Assembly (NCBI GenBank): GCA_016720825.1
Contig: JADKJV010000001.1
Coordinates: 124,001 to 188,000 of the forward strand
Length of the DNA stretch: 64,000 nucleotides
Source of the DNA: Chitinophagaceae bacterium
GTDB lineage: Bacteria > Bacteroidota > Bacteroidia > Chitinophagales > Chitinophagaceae
Reading direction: 5' to 3'
Numbering within the stretch: position 1 is the first letter of the stretch; each line of letters starts with the position of its first letter. This document shows, in pieces, positions 57,304 through 64,000 of this stretch. The position numbers and the translations under genes are program-made. The notes below the pieces were generated by a model. It had not been told where the DNA came from and searched no databases. It saw nothing but the letters and a program-made list of their open reading frames with translations.

Positions 57304-57984
57304 TTACGGCTGGATATGAAGCAGGCTGCAAACTTGTGCGTAAGGCATAGCTTTCAGCTGGCTTTCAGTATACACCTGACCTGCGACCTGGGCAGTTTTT
57401 TCGCCATTCGCAGAACGGCCGGAAACACCACCGGGGATCAGGATATAACGGAACTGACCACCTGAGTTTACATTGGTGAATGTAATAGGAGCGCTTGTGT
57501 TATTCAGGATGTAGAAAATATAAACCACTTTACCTAATGCAGCGCGTACATCAACTGTTTCGATGTTGTTGGGAACTGCTGTAGGAAGAGGAATATTATA
57601 CGCCAATTGAACAGGGTTGTTGCTTGTAACTCCACCCCTGAAATAGGCAAGGATAACACCCTGATCCAGGATAGACTGTGTGAGGCTGGCTGTGTTTACG
57701 ATAAATCTTTTTGCATTACCACCATTCAGAGAGAGCATTGCTGTATCTGCACCCCAGTTTCCGGGTTCAGTTTGCCATGCACCATAAATTACATTGGCAG
57801 TACCTGTAGGACCTGCGGGACCAATCGGACCCTGGGGACCAGTAGGACCAGTTCCGCCGGGATTACCAGCAGGACCTTGTGCGCCAGTTGCTCCAACAGG
57901 ACCTTCAGGGCCTTCTTTTGTGCAACTAACAGCTATTATAGCAACAGCTAAACTCAATACTGAAAGTAAACGAAATTGTCTCAT
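57304..57984 (-). CDS. Lipoprotein with collagen-like Gly-X-Y repeats
   Basis: 226 residues. Lipobox AVSC (Cys21), then about 12 collagen-like triplets (GPEGPVGATGAQGPAG, GPTGPQGPIGPAG) at residues ~25-61, then a beta-rich C-terminal domain (YGAWQTEPGNWGADTAML) that ends QVCSLLHIQP. Similar exported proteins are common in Bacteroidota; the repeat stalk probably displays the C-terminal domain on the cell surface. The function is unknown. Confidence 0.82.
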   Translation of the reverse strand: MRQFRLLSVLSLAVAIIAVSCTKEGPEGPVGATGAQGPAGNPGGTGPTGPQGPIGPAGPTGTANVIYGAWQTEPGNWGADTAMLSLNGGNAKRFIVNTASLTQSILDQGVILAYFRGGVTSNNPVQLAYNIPLPTAVPNNIETVDVRAALGKVVYIFYILNNTSAPITFTNVNSGGQFRYILIPGGVSGRSANGEKTAQVAGQVYTESQLKAMPYAQVCSLLHIQP

Positions 57985-58131
57985 AGCATTAATGATTTGG
58001 TATTAGATAGATTCTGGGAACAAATTACAGAGAAAATATACCGCAAAAAAATTTTTTTTAACAGGGTATAAAAAACTCATTTTTTGTGTTTTGGAGCATA
58101 AAAATCACTGCTTATGGAAGGGCTTAAAACC

Positions 58132-58139
58132 TATATTTG
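58132..58139 (+). promoter_or_regulatory. -7 element TATATTTG for the beta-barrel gene
   Basis: TATATTTG fits TAnnTTTG and ends 21 nt before the ATG at 58161. It overlaps the upstream TTG start candidate (58137), so the ATG is preferred. Confidence 0.5.
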
Positions 58140-58160
58140 TCTTTGTCTAAAATCAATCAA

Positions 58161-58913
58161 ATGACCCGTCTCAAACCCATACTGATAGCTGCTTTAGCGA
58201 TGCTTACCATTCCCGTCTCAGCCCAGATAAAGAAAGGCACGCGGATGGTGGGTGTTACAGCCGGAACTGTAGTGTATAATTCAGGATCCAGTGACGTTAG
58301 TTTTGGCAGTTCTACTGCCGGTTATTCAACCAAAGTCAGTTCCTGGGGAGTAAACATCGTCCCAAGTATCGGGTATTTTATCAATGAAAGGATGGCTATT
58401 GGTTTTAACCTGAATATTAACCCTTCCGGGAGCAAGACCAGTTTTCAATCAGGTAATACAACTTTCCAGCAGGACAAGGTCAATGGTTTGATTATGGGTG
58501 CAGGCGGGTTTATCAGGAATTATTTTAAATCCGGCGGCACCTGGCTGCCTTTTGGCCAGTTTGGCCTGAATACCGGCACAACAACACAGAAAACAAGCGG
58601 CTTTTTTCTACGGAGGCAGCGGCCCGGGGCTTATAAAGAAACGTACACGGGCAAATCAAGCAGCGGTTTCTTTGCCAATGCATCGTTTACACTGGGACTT
58701 ACCAGGTTACTGTCAGCCCATACCGGGTTTGACGTTTCAGCCGGATATATGTATTCTTATAACAAGTATACTTATAAAACAACCCGCTTAAGGGATGATG
58801 CGGTTGACGGAACCATTGACCAGACTGCAGTAAGCACTCCCAGCACCAACTATACTAATCATGGGTTAACGCTGAATATAGGTTTCCAGATTTTCCTTGA
58901 TCCCCATAAATAA
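58161..58913 (+). CDS. Outer-membrane beta-barrel protein
   Basis: The ATG at 58161 opens a signal peptide (MTRLKPILIAALAMLTIPVSAQ). The mature part alternates hydrophobic and polar residues in strand-length segments (e.g. WGVNIVPSIGYFINERMAIG, GFDVSAGYMYSYNKY) and ends LTLNIGFQIFLDPHK. This matches porin-like PorT/OmpW-type barrels of about 8-10 strands. The ligand is unknown. It is convergent with the DksA relative through a shared terminator. Confidence 0.75.
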   Translation: MTRLKPILIAALAMLTIPVSAQIKKGTRMVGVTAGTVVYNSGSSDVSFGSSTAGYSTKVSSWGVNIVPSIGYFINERMAIGFNLNINPSGSKTSFQSGNTTFQQDKVNGLIMGAGGFIRNYFKSGGTWLPFGQFGLNTGTTTQKTSGFFLRRQRPGAYKETYTGKSSSGFFANASFTLGLTRLLSAHTGFDVSAGYMYSYNKYTYKTTRLRDDAVDGTIDQTAVSTPSTNYTNHGLTLNIGFQIFLDPHK

Positions 58914-58929
58914 TCAGATATAACGCATA

Positions 58930-58960
58930 AAAAAAACCTGTAACAGTTGTTACAGGTTTT
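58930..58960. terminator. Bidirectional terminator between convergent genes
   Basis: AAAAACCTGTAACA-GT-TGTTACAGGTTTTT is a near-perfect inverted repeat with A/T tracts on both sides. It can end both the barrel gene and the DksA-like gene. Confidence 0.87.
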
Positions 58961-58983
58961 TTTATGGAGATGATGTTCTTGTT

Positions 58984-59784
58984 TTATTTGTTCATCATTT
59001 GCTTGGCCTCAATACTGAGGGTAGCATGGGGTACTGCACGCAGGCGGGCTTTATCAATAAGCTTACCTGTTACGCGGCAAATACCATAGGTTTTGTTCTC
59101 AATACGCATCATGGCTTTTTCCAGGTGATCAATGAAAGTGATCTGGCGGCTGGCCATCTGGCTCAGCTGTTCCCTTTCCATACTCACACTGCCATCTTCC
59201 ATGGTCATGTAGCGTGCTTCGTCCATATCACCGCCCTCATCTTTGCGGGTAATAAGCCCTTGCAGGTAGTTGAGTTCTTTTTTGGCGGCATCTAATTTCT
59301 TCTGGATAATTTCCCTGAATTCAGTCAGGTCGGTATCTGAATAACGCATAGTCGGTCCGGAATGAAGGTTTGCGGAAGCATCCAGCACTGATTTGGTAAA
59401 CTCGGGTTCATACTTCACCGAGCTCTTGGTAGTGGTTTTCGGAATAACCACTTTCAGCGGCTTAGGAGGTTCCTTTTTAATAATAGGTTTTACTTTGGGT
59501 TTGATAGACACCAGGGACTTAGGATCAACTGTTCCAGGTTTCCTGGCTACGACGGGCTTGGGGGCCGGTGCTTCCTGCTTGGGAGCCGGTTTTACAACGG
59601 GCTTTGCGGCTGGTTTCGCGACGGGCTTTTTAGCCACGGGTACGGGTTTGGCCACTTTTTTAGGGGCCGGTTTTACGGGAGCTTTTTTCACCACTTTTTT
59701 TACAGCAGGTTTTTTAGCGGCAGGTTTAGCTGCTTTTTTTGGTGCCGCTTTCTTCTTGGGGGTCGGTTTCTTTTTCGTTGCCAT
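58984..59784 (-). CDS. TraR/DksA-family protein with a long lysine-rich tail and no zinc site
   Basis: 266 residues. Residues 1-~125 are almost entirely K/A/P/V (e.g. KKAAPKKAAKPAAKKPAVKK), resembling histone H1-like tails and likely able to bind nucleic acid. Residues ~145-235 form the helical DksA-type coiled coil. The C-terminal zinc-ribbon region YGICRVTGKLIDKARLRAV and PHATLSIEAK keeps the family spacing, but only one of the four cysteines remains. Such cysteine-poor forms are known in Bacteroidota. It likely binds RNA polymerase or DNA; the exact role is unknown. It follows ileS by 3 nt. Confidence 0.85.
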   Translation of the reverse strand: MATKKKPTPKKKAAPKKAAKPAAKKPAVKKVVKKAPVKPAPKKVAKPVPVAKKPVAKPAAKPVVKPAPKQEAPAPKPVVARKPGTVDPKSLVSIKPKVKPIIKKEPPKPLKVVIPKTTTKSSVKYEPEFTKSVLDASANLHSGPTMRYSDTDLTEFREIIQKKLDAAKKELNYLQGLITRKDEGGDMDEARYMTMEDGSVSMEREQLSQMASRQITFIDHLEKAMMRIENKTYGICRVTGKLIDKARLRAVPHATLSIEAKQMMNK

Positions 59785-59787
59785 GAG

Positions 59788-62700
59788 TTACCCTTTTTTT
59801 AATACATTGATTTTTAACGGAATATCGTTCACTTCAATGTCGGTACCCGTTTCACTGGCAGGCACCCACTCAATCGTTTCCGCAAGAATTTCGGCGCAAA
59901 TATAGTCTTTAAACTGTGCCAAAGATTCTTTTAATATATCCGGCGCATGGAGCTTCAGGTCTATCCGGTCACTGATGCCAAATCCATTATCCTTGCGGAT
60001 TTTCTGGATCCTGTTTACCAGTTCACGGGCATTCCCTTCTGCCTCCAGATCCGGGGTTACGGTAATATCGAGGGCTACGGTTAATACGCCTTTGGCGGCT
60101 ACAGTCCAGCCGGGAATGTCCTCACTGCTGATCTCCGTTTCAGCTGTTTCAATCCGCACAATTTCGCCGGCAACATCCAGGTCATAATATCCCTGTTTTT
60201 CAAGACTGGCTATATCCTCCTGGGTAAAATTGGCCAGCAGGGCTGAAACCGCTTTCATTTTCGCACCCAGTTTTTTACCCAGGGCTACAAAGTTCGGTTT
60301 GATTTTTTTACTGATAAAACTGTTTCCCGCGTCAAGGTATTCGATGCCTTTTACGTTTACTTCCGCTTTAATCAGGTCTTCCACTTTCTGTAACTGCTCC
60401 TGCATGGCGGGGTTCAGTACCGGGATCAGCACTTTCTGTAATGGCTGGCGTACTTTAATATTCACTTTCTTCCTGAGTGATAATACCAGGGATGAAGTAT
60501 CCTGTGCCAGCTGCATCCTTTCTTCCAGCAAAGGATCAATCACAGATTCATCCGCTGACGGGAAATCAATATGGTGAATCGATTCAGCATTGAAACGACC
60601 GGTTGCTGCATTCAAGTTCCGGAATACCATATCACTGAAGAAAGGTGATACCGGTGCCACGAGCCTGCATACGGTTTCGAGACATTCATATAAAGTCTGG
60701 TAAGCACAGATTTTATCCTGCTCATACTCCCCTTTCCAGAACCGGCGGCGGCATAAACGCACATACCAGTTGCTGAGGTGTTCATCTACAAAATCCTCAA
60801 TGGCACGGCCGGCCTGCGTGGGTTCATAATCATCCATATGAACCGTTACTTTTTTCACCAGCGACTGCAGGCTTGATAAAATCCAGCGGTCAATCTCCGG
60901 TCTTTCAGCAACAGGGATATATTTTTCCTTAAAAGTAAAACCGTCCACATTGGCATACAGCGCGAAGAACTGGTAGGTATTATATAAAGTACCAAAGAAC
61001 TTACGCTGTACTTCGCGGATGCCTTCAATATCAAACTTCATGTTCTCCCAGGGAGACGCATTGGTAACGAGATACCAGCGGGTGGCATCGGCGCCGTAAT
61101 TTTCGATAGTGGTGAATGGATCCACCACATTACCGAGACGCTTGCTCATTTTGTTTCCGTTCTTGTCAAGCACCAGTCCGTTTGACACACAGGTTTTGTA
61201 GGCCACACTGTCGAACAGCATCACCGCCAGTGCATGTAATGTATAGAACCAGCCACGGGTCTGGTCTACCCCTTCTGCGATATAATCTGCGGGGAAGCTT
61301 TTCTCAAAAATCTCTTTATTCTCGAAGGGGAAATGCCATTGGGCATAAGGCATCGCGCCGCTGTCGAACCAAACGTCAATCAGGTCGGGCACACGGTGCA
61401 TGGGTTTACCGGACGGGCTGACCAGCACGATTTCATCCACAAAAGGTTTATGAAGATCAAGGATACCTTCATGCAGGTGGTTCTTATTTACATCACCGCC
61501 CAACACGTCGCTGGCTTTGCGGATACCTTCATTCAGTTCGGCAACAGATCCGATACATATTTCTTCTGCACCGTCTTCTGTTCTCCAGATCGGCAGTGGC
61601 GTTCCCCAGTAACGGCTGCGGCTGAGATTCCAGTCAACCATATTCTCCAGCCAGTTGCCAAATCGTCCTTCGCCGGTAGATTTGGGTTTCCAGTTGATGG
61701 TTTTATTCAGTTCCACCATCCGATCACGTACCGCGGTTGTTTTAATAAACCAGGCATCCAGCGGATAATAGAGGATAGGTTTATCAGTACGCCAGCAATG
61801 CGGATAGTTGTGTTCGTATTTTTCAACTTTGAAGGCGCGGTTTTCTTTTTTCAGTTTTACCGCGATGTCCACGTTCACATCTTCATAATCCTTCTGGTCT
61901 TTATAATTCTTTACATAGCGGCCGCTGAATTCACCAAGACCGTCAACAAATTTTCCCTGGCGGTCAACCATGGTCAGGATACCGATGCTGTATTTCTTCC
62001 CGACTTTATAGTCATCTGCTCCAAATGCAGGTGCGGTGTGAACAATACCCGTACCGTCTTCAGTTGTAACAAACGTATCAACCAGTACACGGAACGGATC
62101 ACCACCGGCATTGGCTGCGCTGTTGGCTTCGTATGGCAGTAATTGTTCGTAGCGGCATTCTTCAATCTGTGAACCCCTGAACTCAGTAAGTATTTTCCAG
62201 GGCAATAATTTTATTTTCTCATTGTATCCTTCAAAATCACCGTCTTTGCCTTCTTCTTTGAAATATTTGCCAAGCAGGGCTTTTGCCAGTATGACATTGA
62301 CCGGTAAATGCGTATAAGGGTTGAATGTTTTTACAAGTACATAATCAATGTTCGCACCAACGGTTAATCCAAGGTTGGATGGAAGTGTCCAGGGTGTGGT
62401 GGTCCATGCCAGGAAGAAAACCTGGTCATCACCGGCAGCATCAAACAGGAATTTTGATTTCGCATTATCCACGGCTTTGAACATAGCCACAGCAGAGGTG
62501 TCTTTTACATCTTTATACGTACCGGGCTGGTTCAGTTCATGTGAACTCAATCCGGTTCCGGCAGCAGGTGAATAAGGCTGGATGCTTACGCTTTCGTAGA
62601 GCAATCCTTTTTTATAGAGTTCAGATAAAATCCACCAGAGTGTTTCAATGTATTCGTTGCGGAAGGTGATGTAAGGATCTTTCAGGTCAACCCAGTAACC

Positions 62701-63120
62701 CATTTTACGGGTAATGTCATCCCATTTATCCTTGTAACGCAGAACCGCCTCGCGGCATTTTTTGTTATACTCTTCAACGGTGATTTTCTTGCCGATGTCT
62801 TCTTTGGTGATGCCCAGTTCTTTTTCCACGCCGAGTTCAATGGGTAAACCATGGGTATCCCATCCGCCTTTGCGTTTTACCTGGAATCCTTTCATGGTTT
62901 TGTAACGGCAAACCAGGTCTTTCAAAGTCCTGGAAATTACGTGGTGGATACCGGGCATACCGTTGGCACTGGGAGGCCCTTCGTAAAAAACGAACGGAGT
63001 GGCTCCTTCGCGGAGCGAGATGCTTTTTTCGAAAGCCTGCTGACTGGCCCAGTTTTCGAGCATTTCCTGCTCAAAAGCCGGGAGATTAAGTCCTTTAAAT
63101 TCTCTGTAAGTAGCGCCCAT
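59788..63120 (-). CDS. ileS: IleS, isoleucyl-tRNA synthetase
   Basis: 1,110-residue class I synthetase that charges tRNA-Ile and edits Val-tRNA. HIGH-region PPSANGMPGIHHVISRTLKD (residues ~49-68), the connective editing domain with TTPWTLPSNLGL (~241), KMSKS-region NGNKMSKRLGNV (~670) and a complete C-terminal part with an anticodon-binding domain. The length is typical of the long (eukaryote-like, mupirocin-insensitive) type; I infer the type only from length and composition. A -7 element lies upstream and the DksA relative follows by 3 nt. Confidence 0.95.
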   Translation of the reverse strand: MGATYREFKGLNLPAFEQEMLENWASQQAFEKSISLREGATPFVFYEGPPSANGMPGIHHVISRTLKDLVCRYKTMKGFQVKRKGGWDTHGLPIELGVEKELGITKEDIGKKITVEEYNKKCREAVLRYKDKWDDITRKMGYWVDLKDPYITFRNEYIETLWWILSELYKKGLLYESVSIQPYSPAAGTGLSSHELNQPGTYKDVKDTSAVAMFKAVDNAKSKFLFDAAGDDQVFFLAWTTTPWTLPSNLGLTVGANIDYVLVKTFNPYTHLPVNVILAKALLGKYFKEEGKDGDFEGYNEKIKLLPWKILTEFRGSQIEECRYEQLLPYEANSAANAGGDPFRVLVDTFVTTEDGTGIVHTAPAFGADDYKVGKKYSIGILTMVDRQGKFVDGLGEFSGRYVKNYKDQKDYEDVNVDIAVKLKKENRAFKVEKYEHNYPHCWRTDKPILYYPLDAWFIKTTAVRDRMVELNKTINWKPKSTGEGRFGNWLENMVDWNLSRSRYWGTPLPIWRTEDGAEEICIGSVAELNEGIRKASDVLGGDVNKNHLHEGILDLHKPFVDEIVLVSPSGKPMHRVPDLIDVWFDSGAMPYAQWHFPFENKEIFEKSFPADYIAEGVDQTRGWFYTLHALAVMLFDSVAYKTCVSNGLVLDKNGNKMSKRLGNVVDPFTTIENYGADATRWYLVTNASPWENMKFDIEGIREVQRKFFGTLYNTYQFFALYANVDGFTFKEKYIPVAERPEIDRWILSSLQSLVKKVTVHMDDYEPTQAGRAIEDFVDEHLSNWYVRLCRRRFWKGEYEQDKICAYQTLYECLETVCRLVAPVSPFFSDMVFRNLNAATGRFNAESIHHIDFPSADESVIDPLLEERMQLAQDTSSLVLSLRKKVNIKVRQPLQKVLIPVLNPAMQEQLQKVEDLIKAEVNVKGIEYLDAGNSFISKKIKPNFVALGKKLGAKMKAVSALLANFTQEDIASLEKQGYYDLDVAGEIVRIETAETEISSEDIPGWTVAAKGVLTVALDITVTPDLEAEGNARELVNRIQKIRKDNGFGISDRIDLKLHAPDILKESLAQFKDYICAEILAETIEWVPASETGTDIEVNDIPLKINVLKKG

Positions 63121-63139
63121 ATCCTTGATAAAAAGTCTG

Positions 63140-63147
63140 CAAAGTTA
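63140..63147 (-). promoter_or_regulatory. -7 element TAACTTTG for ileS
   Basis: On the minus strand TAACTTTG fits TAnnTTTG, 19 nt before the ileS ATG. Confidence 0.5.
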
Positions 63148-63209
63148 AGGAATAAAGACGGCACTTCCGGGTGCCTTCGGTAACCGTTTAGAGAGGGAAT
63201 ACAGGCAGA

Positions 63210-64000
63210 TTACCGGGGGATAACCATAATTACAGAAGAAAATGTGACATATGGATCATTGAATGAATTCATCCCTGTAAACGTGATGTTGTGGATACCA
63301 GGTTCCACGTCTATCATTTCAGGTCCCAGTGTCACGTCAGATCCGGGTGAAGAATTTTCAACACCATATCTTACCCCATCAATCCCGTAAACTTTCCGGG
63401 AAACACCGTCCACAAAAAGCTCCAGCCGCCATTTTGAAGCACAGGCGCCTGCCAGGCAGACTTTCCAGGTATTCGCGCGGGAATAGATTAATAGCCGGGA
63501 CGGAACTGAGATTGTAATAGTCTGGTTGGCGTTTGATAAGTCAACCACACTATTCCCGGTGAGTTGGTATAAAGAAACGGTTCCGGATTGAAAGGTCTGC
63601 ATGATATTCGCGGCTGATGTCCAGGCCGGTGGGGATGTTGGTCCATTGCTCATCAACAACTGTTTGCTGTTTCCGGCGCTTCCATTCAGGGATAAAGCGC
63701 CGTTGTTTACATTCATCGTAAGGTCCCAGCCGGCACCACCTGTTCCGTAGAAACCTACCTGGTCGTTATTCTGTAAGCCGATAAAGGCAGGTGTGCCTGT
63801 ATTGGTACTATTATTCAGCCAGATGCCTGGCTCTTCACCAGTAACATGACGGATCCTCATCCGTCCATTGACATCAAGTATATATGCCGGATTATTTGCA
63901 CCAATACCCACACGGCTGTTGATGGCATCATAGGTAAATCCCCAGCCCCGGGGGCCACCATAAAACCCGACGTTTTGGCTGGTTTCAGTTCCGATAAAAC
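63210..64000 (-). CDS. Tail-fibre-like secreted protein (5' end beyond the window)
   Basis: Open from the right edge to a stop at 63210; the N-terminus is missing. The visible part has the repeats FYGGPRGWGFTYDAINSRVGIGANNP and VGFYGTGGAGWDLTM, a VGIG...LDVNGRMRIRHV unit and LLMSNGPTSPPAWTS, as in fibre- and adhesin-like Bacteroidota proteins. The last ~110 residues are a distinct beta-rich domain (ITISVPSRLLIYSRANTWKV, ...VDGVSRKVYGIDGVRYG) with no coiled coil, unlike the protein at 21184. The surface role is unknown. Confidence 0.75.
   Translation of the reverse strand, partial: FIGTETSQNVGFYGGPRGWGFTYDAINSRVGIGANNPAYILDVNGRMRIRHVTGEEPGIWLNNSTNTGTPAFIGLQNNDQVGFYGTGGAGWDLTMNVNNGALSLNGSAGNSKQLLMSNGPTSPPAWTSAANIMQTFQSGTVSLYQLTGNSVVDLSNANQTITISVPSRLLIYSRANTWKVCLAGACASKWRLELFVDGVSRKVYGIDGVRYGVENSSPGSDVTLGPEMIDVEPGIHNITFTGMNSFNDPYVTFSSVIMVIPR

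Noticed and set aside
57794..58006. Collagen-like plus-strand ORF
   Set aside because: The Gly-Pro-X repeats in the antisense frame come from GGNCCN codons of the real collagen-like gene on the minus strand.
59393..59905. Gly/Thr/Phe-rich plus-strand ORF of 170 codons
   Set aside because: The complement of the Lys/Ala/Pro tail of the DksA relative produces this low-complexity frame.
61333..62142. 269-codon plus-strand ORF
   Set aside because: Antisense to ileS, which is intact and complete.

Overview
The window looks like a chromosomal stretch of a gliding or T9SS-bearing Bacteroidota, most likely in or near Chitinophagaceae. The evidence is a type IX secretion sortase (PorU), the gliding lipoprotein GldJ, the GldF/GldG ABC pair, two secreted proteins that end in or resemble T9SS sorting domains, a fused MurF-alanine racemase, a cysteine-poor DksA relative, and repeated -7 promoter elements of the Bacteroidota form TAnnTTTG just upstream of genes. 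The family-level placement is inference from gene content, not from a marker-gene comparison.

Layout. 1-5.9 kb: porU (running off the left edge), gldJ, a strong terminator and murF. 6.1-7.2 kb: a TauE/SafE permease and a broken GIY-YIG gene. 7.5-20.2 kb: an AT-rich integrative element inserted in the 3' end of a tRNA-Ser gene, with a recognisable left copy of the tRNA end. It carries a tyrosine recombinase, an excisionase-like HTH protein, a P4-type primase/helicase, a DUF6371 protein, an HTH protein, a HEPN-like ORF, a HipA-like kinase/DUF3037 pair and a type IIG (Eco57I-like) restriction-modification enzyme. Nearly every gene in it is broken by indels. 20.2-35.3 kb: a tail-fibre-like secreted protein, TatD, a lipoprotein, a polysaccharide deacetylase, gltX, an aldo/keto reductase, a B12-binding subunit, the ATP-grasp/alpha-E/transglutaminase cluster, an enoyl-CoA hydratase, a GH29 fucosidase and a damaged phosphatase-like gene. 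35.4-51.4 kb: fumC, two secreted proteins, lspA, MurF-Alr, TerC, gldG/gldF, iscA/iscU/iscS and methylmalonyl-CoA epimerase. 51.6-64 kb: rnc, fabF, acpP, small conserved proteins, PhoD, a collagen-like lipoprotein, an outer-membrane barrel, the DksA relative, ileS and a second tail-fibre-like protein cut by the right edge.

Functional threads. PorU, GldJ, GldF and GldG serve T9SS secretion and gliding, and the secreted sugar dehydrogenase and carbohydrate-binding-like protein are plausible T9SS cargo. MurF, MurF-Alr and LspA serve the envelope. The B12-binding subunit, the epimerase and the enoyl-CoA hydratase fit acyl-CoA/propionate metabolism. IscS/U/A make Fe-S clusters.

Two features cut across the window. 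First, single-base indels interrupt at least eight otherwise ordinary genes outside the island, including the normally essential murF and gltX, so some are probably consensus errors. The island has a far higher indel density and also seems to lack functional segments, so it may be truly decaying. Second, intergenic regions repeatedly hold degenerate heptamer (7-nt period) tracts, often arranged as inverted pairs, which no annotated gene explains.
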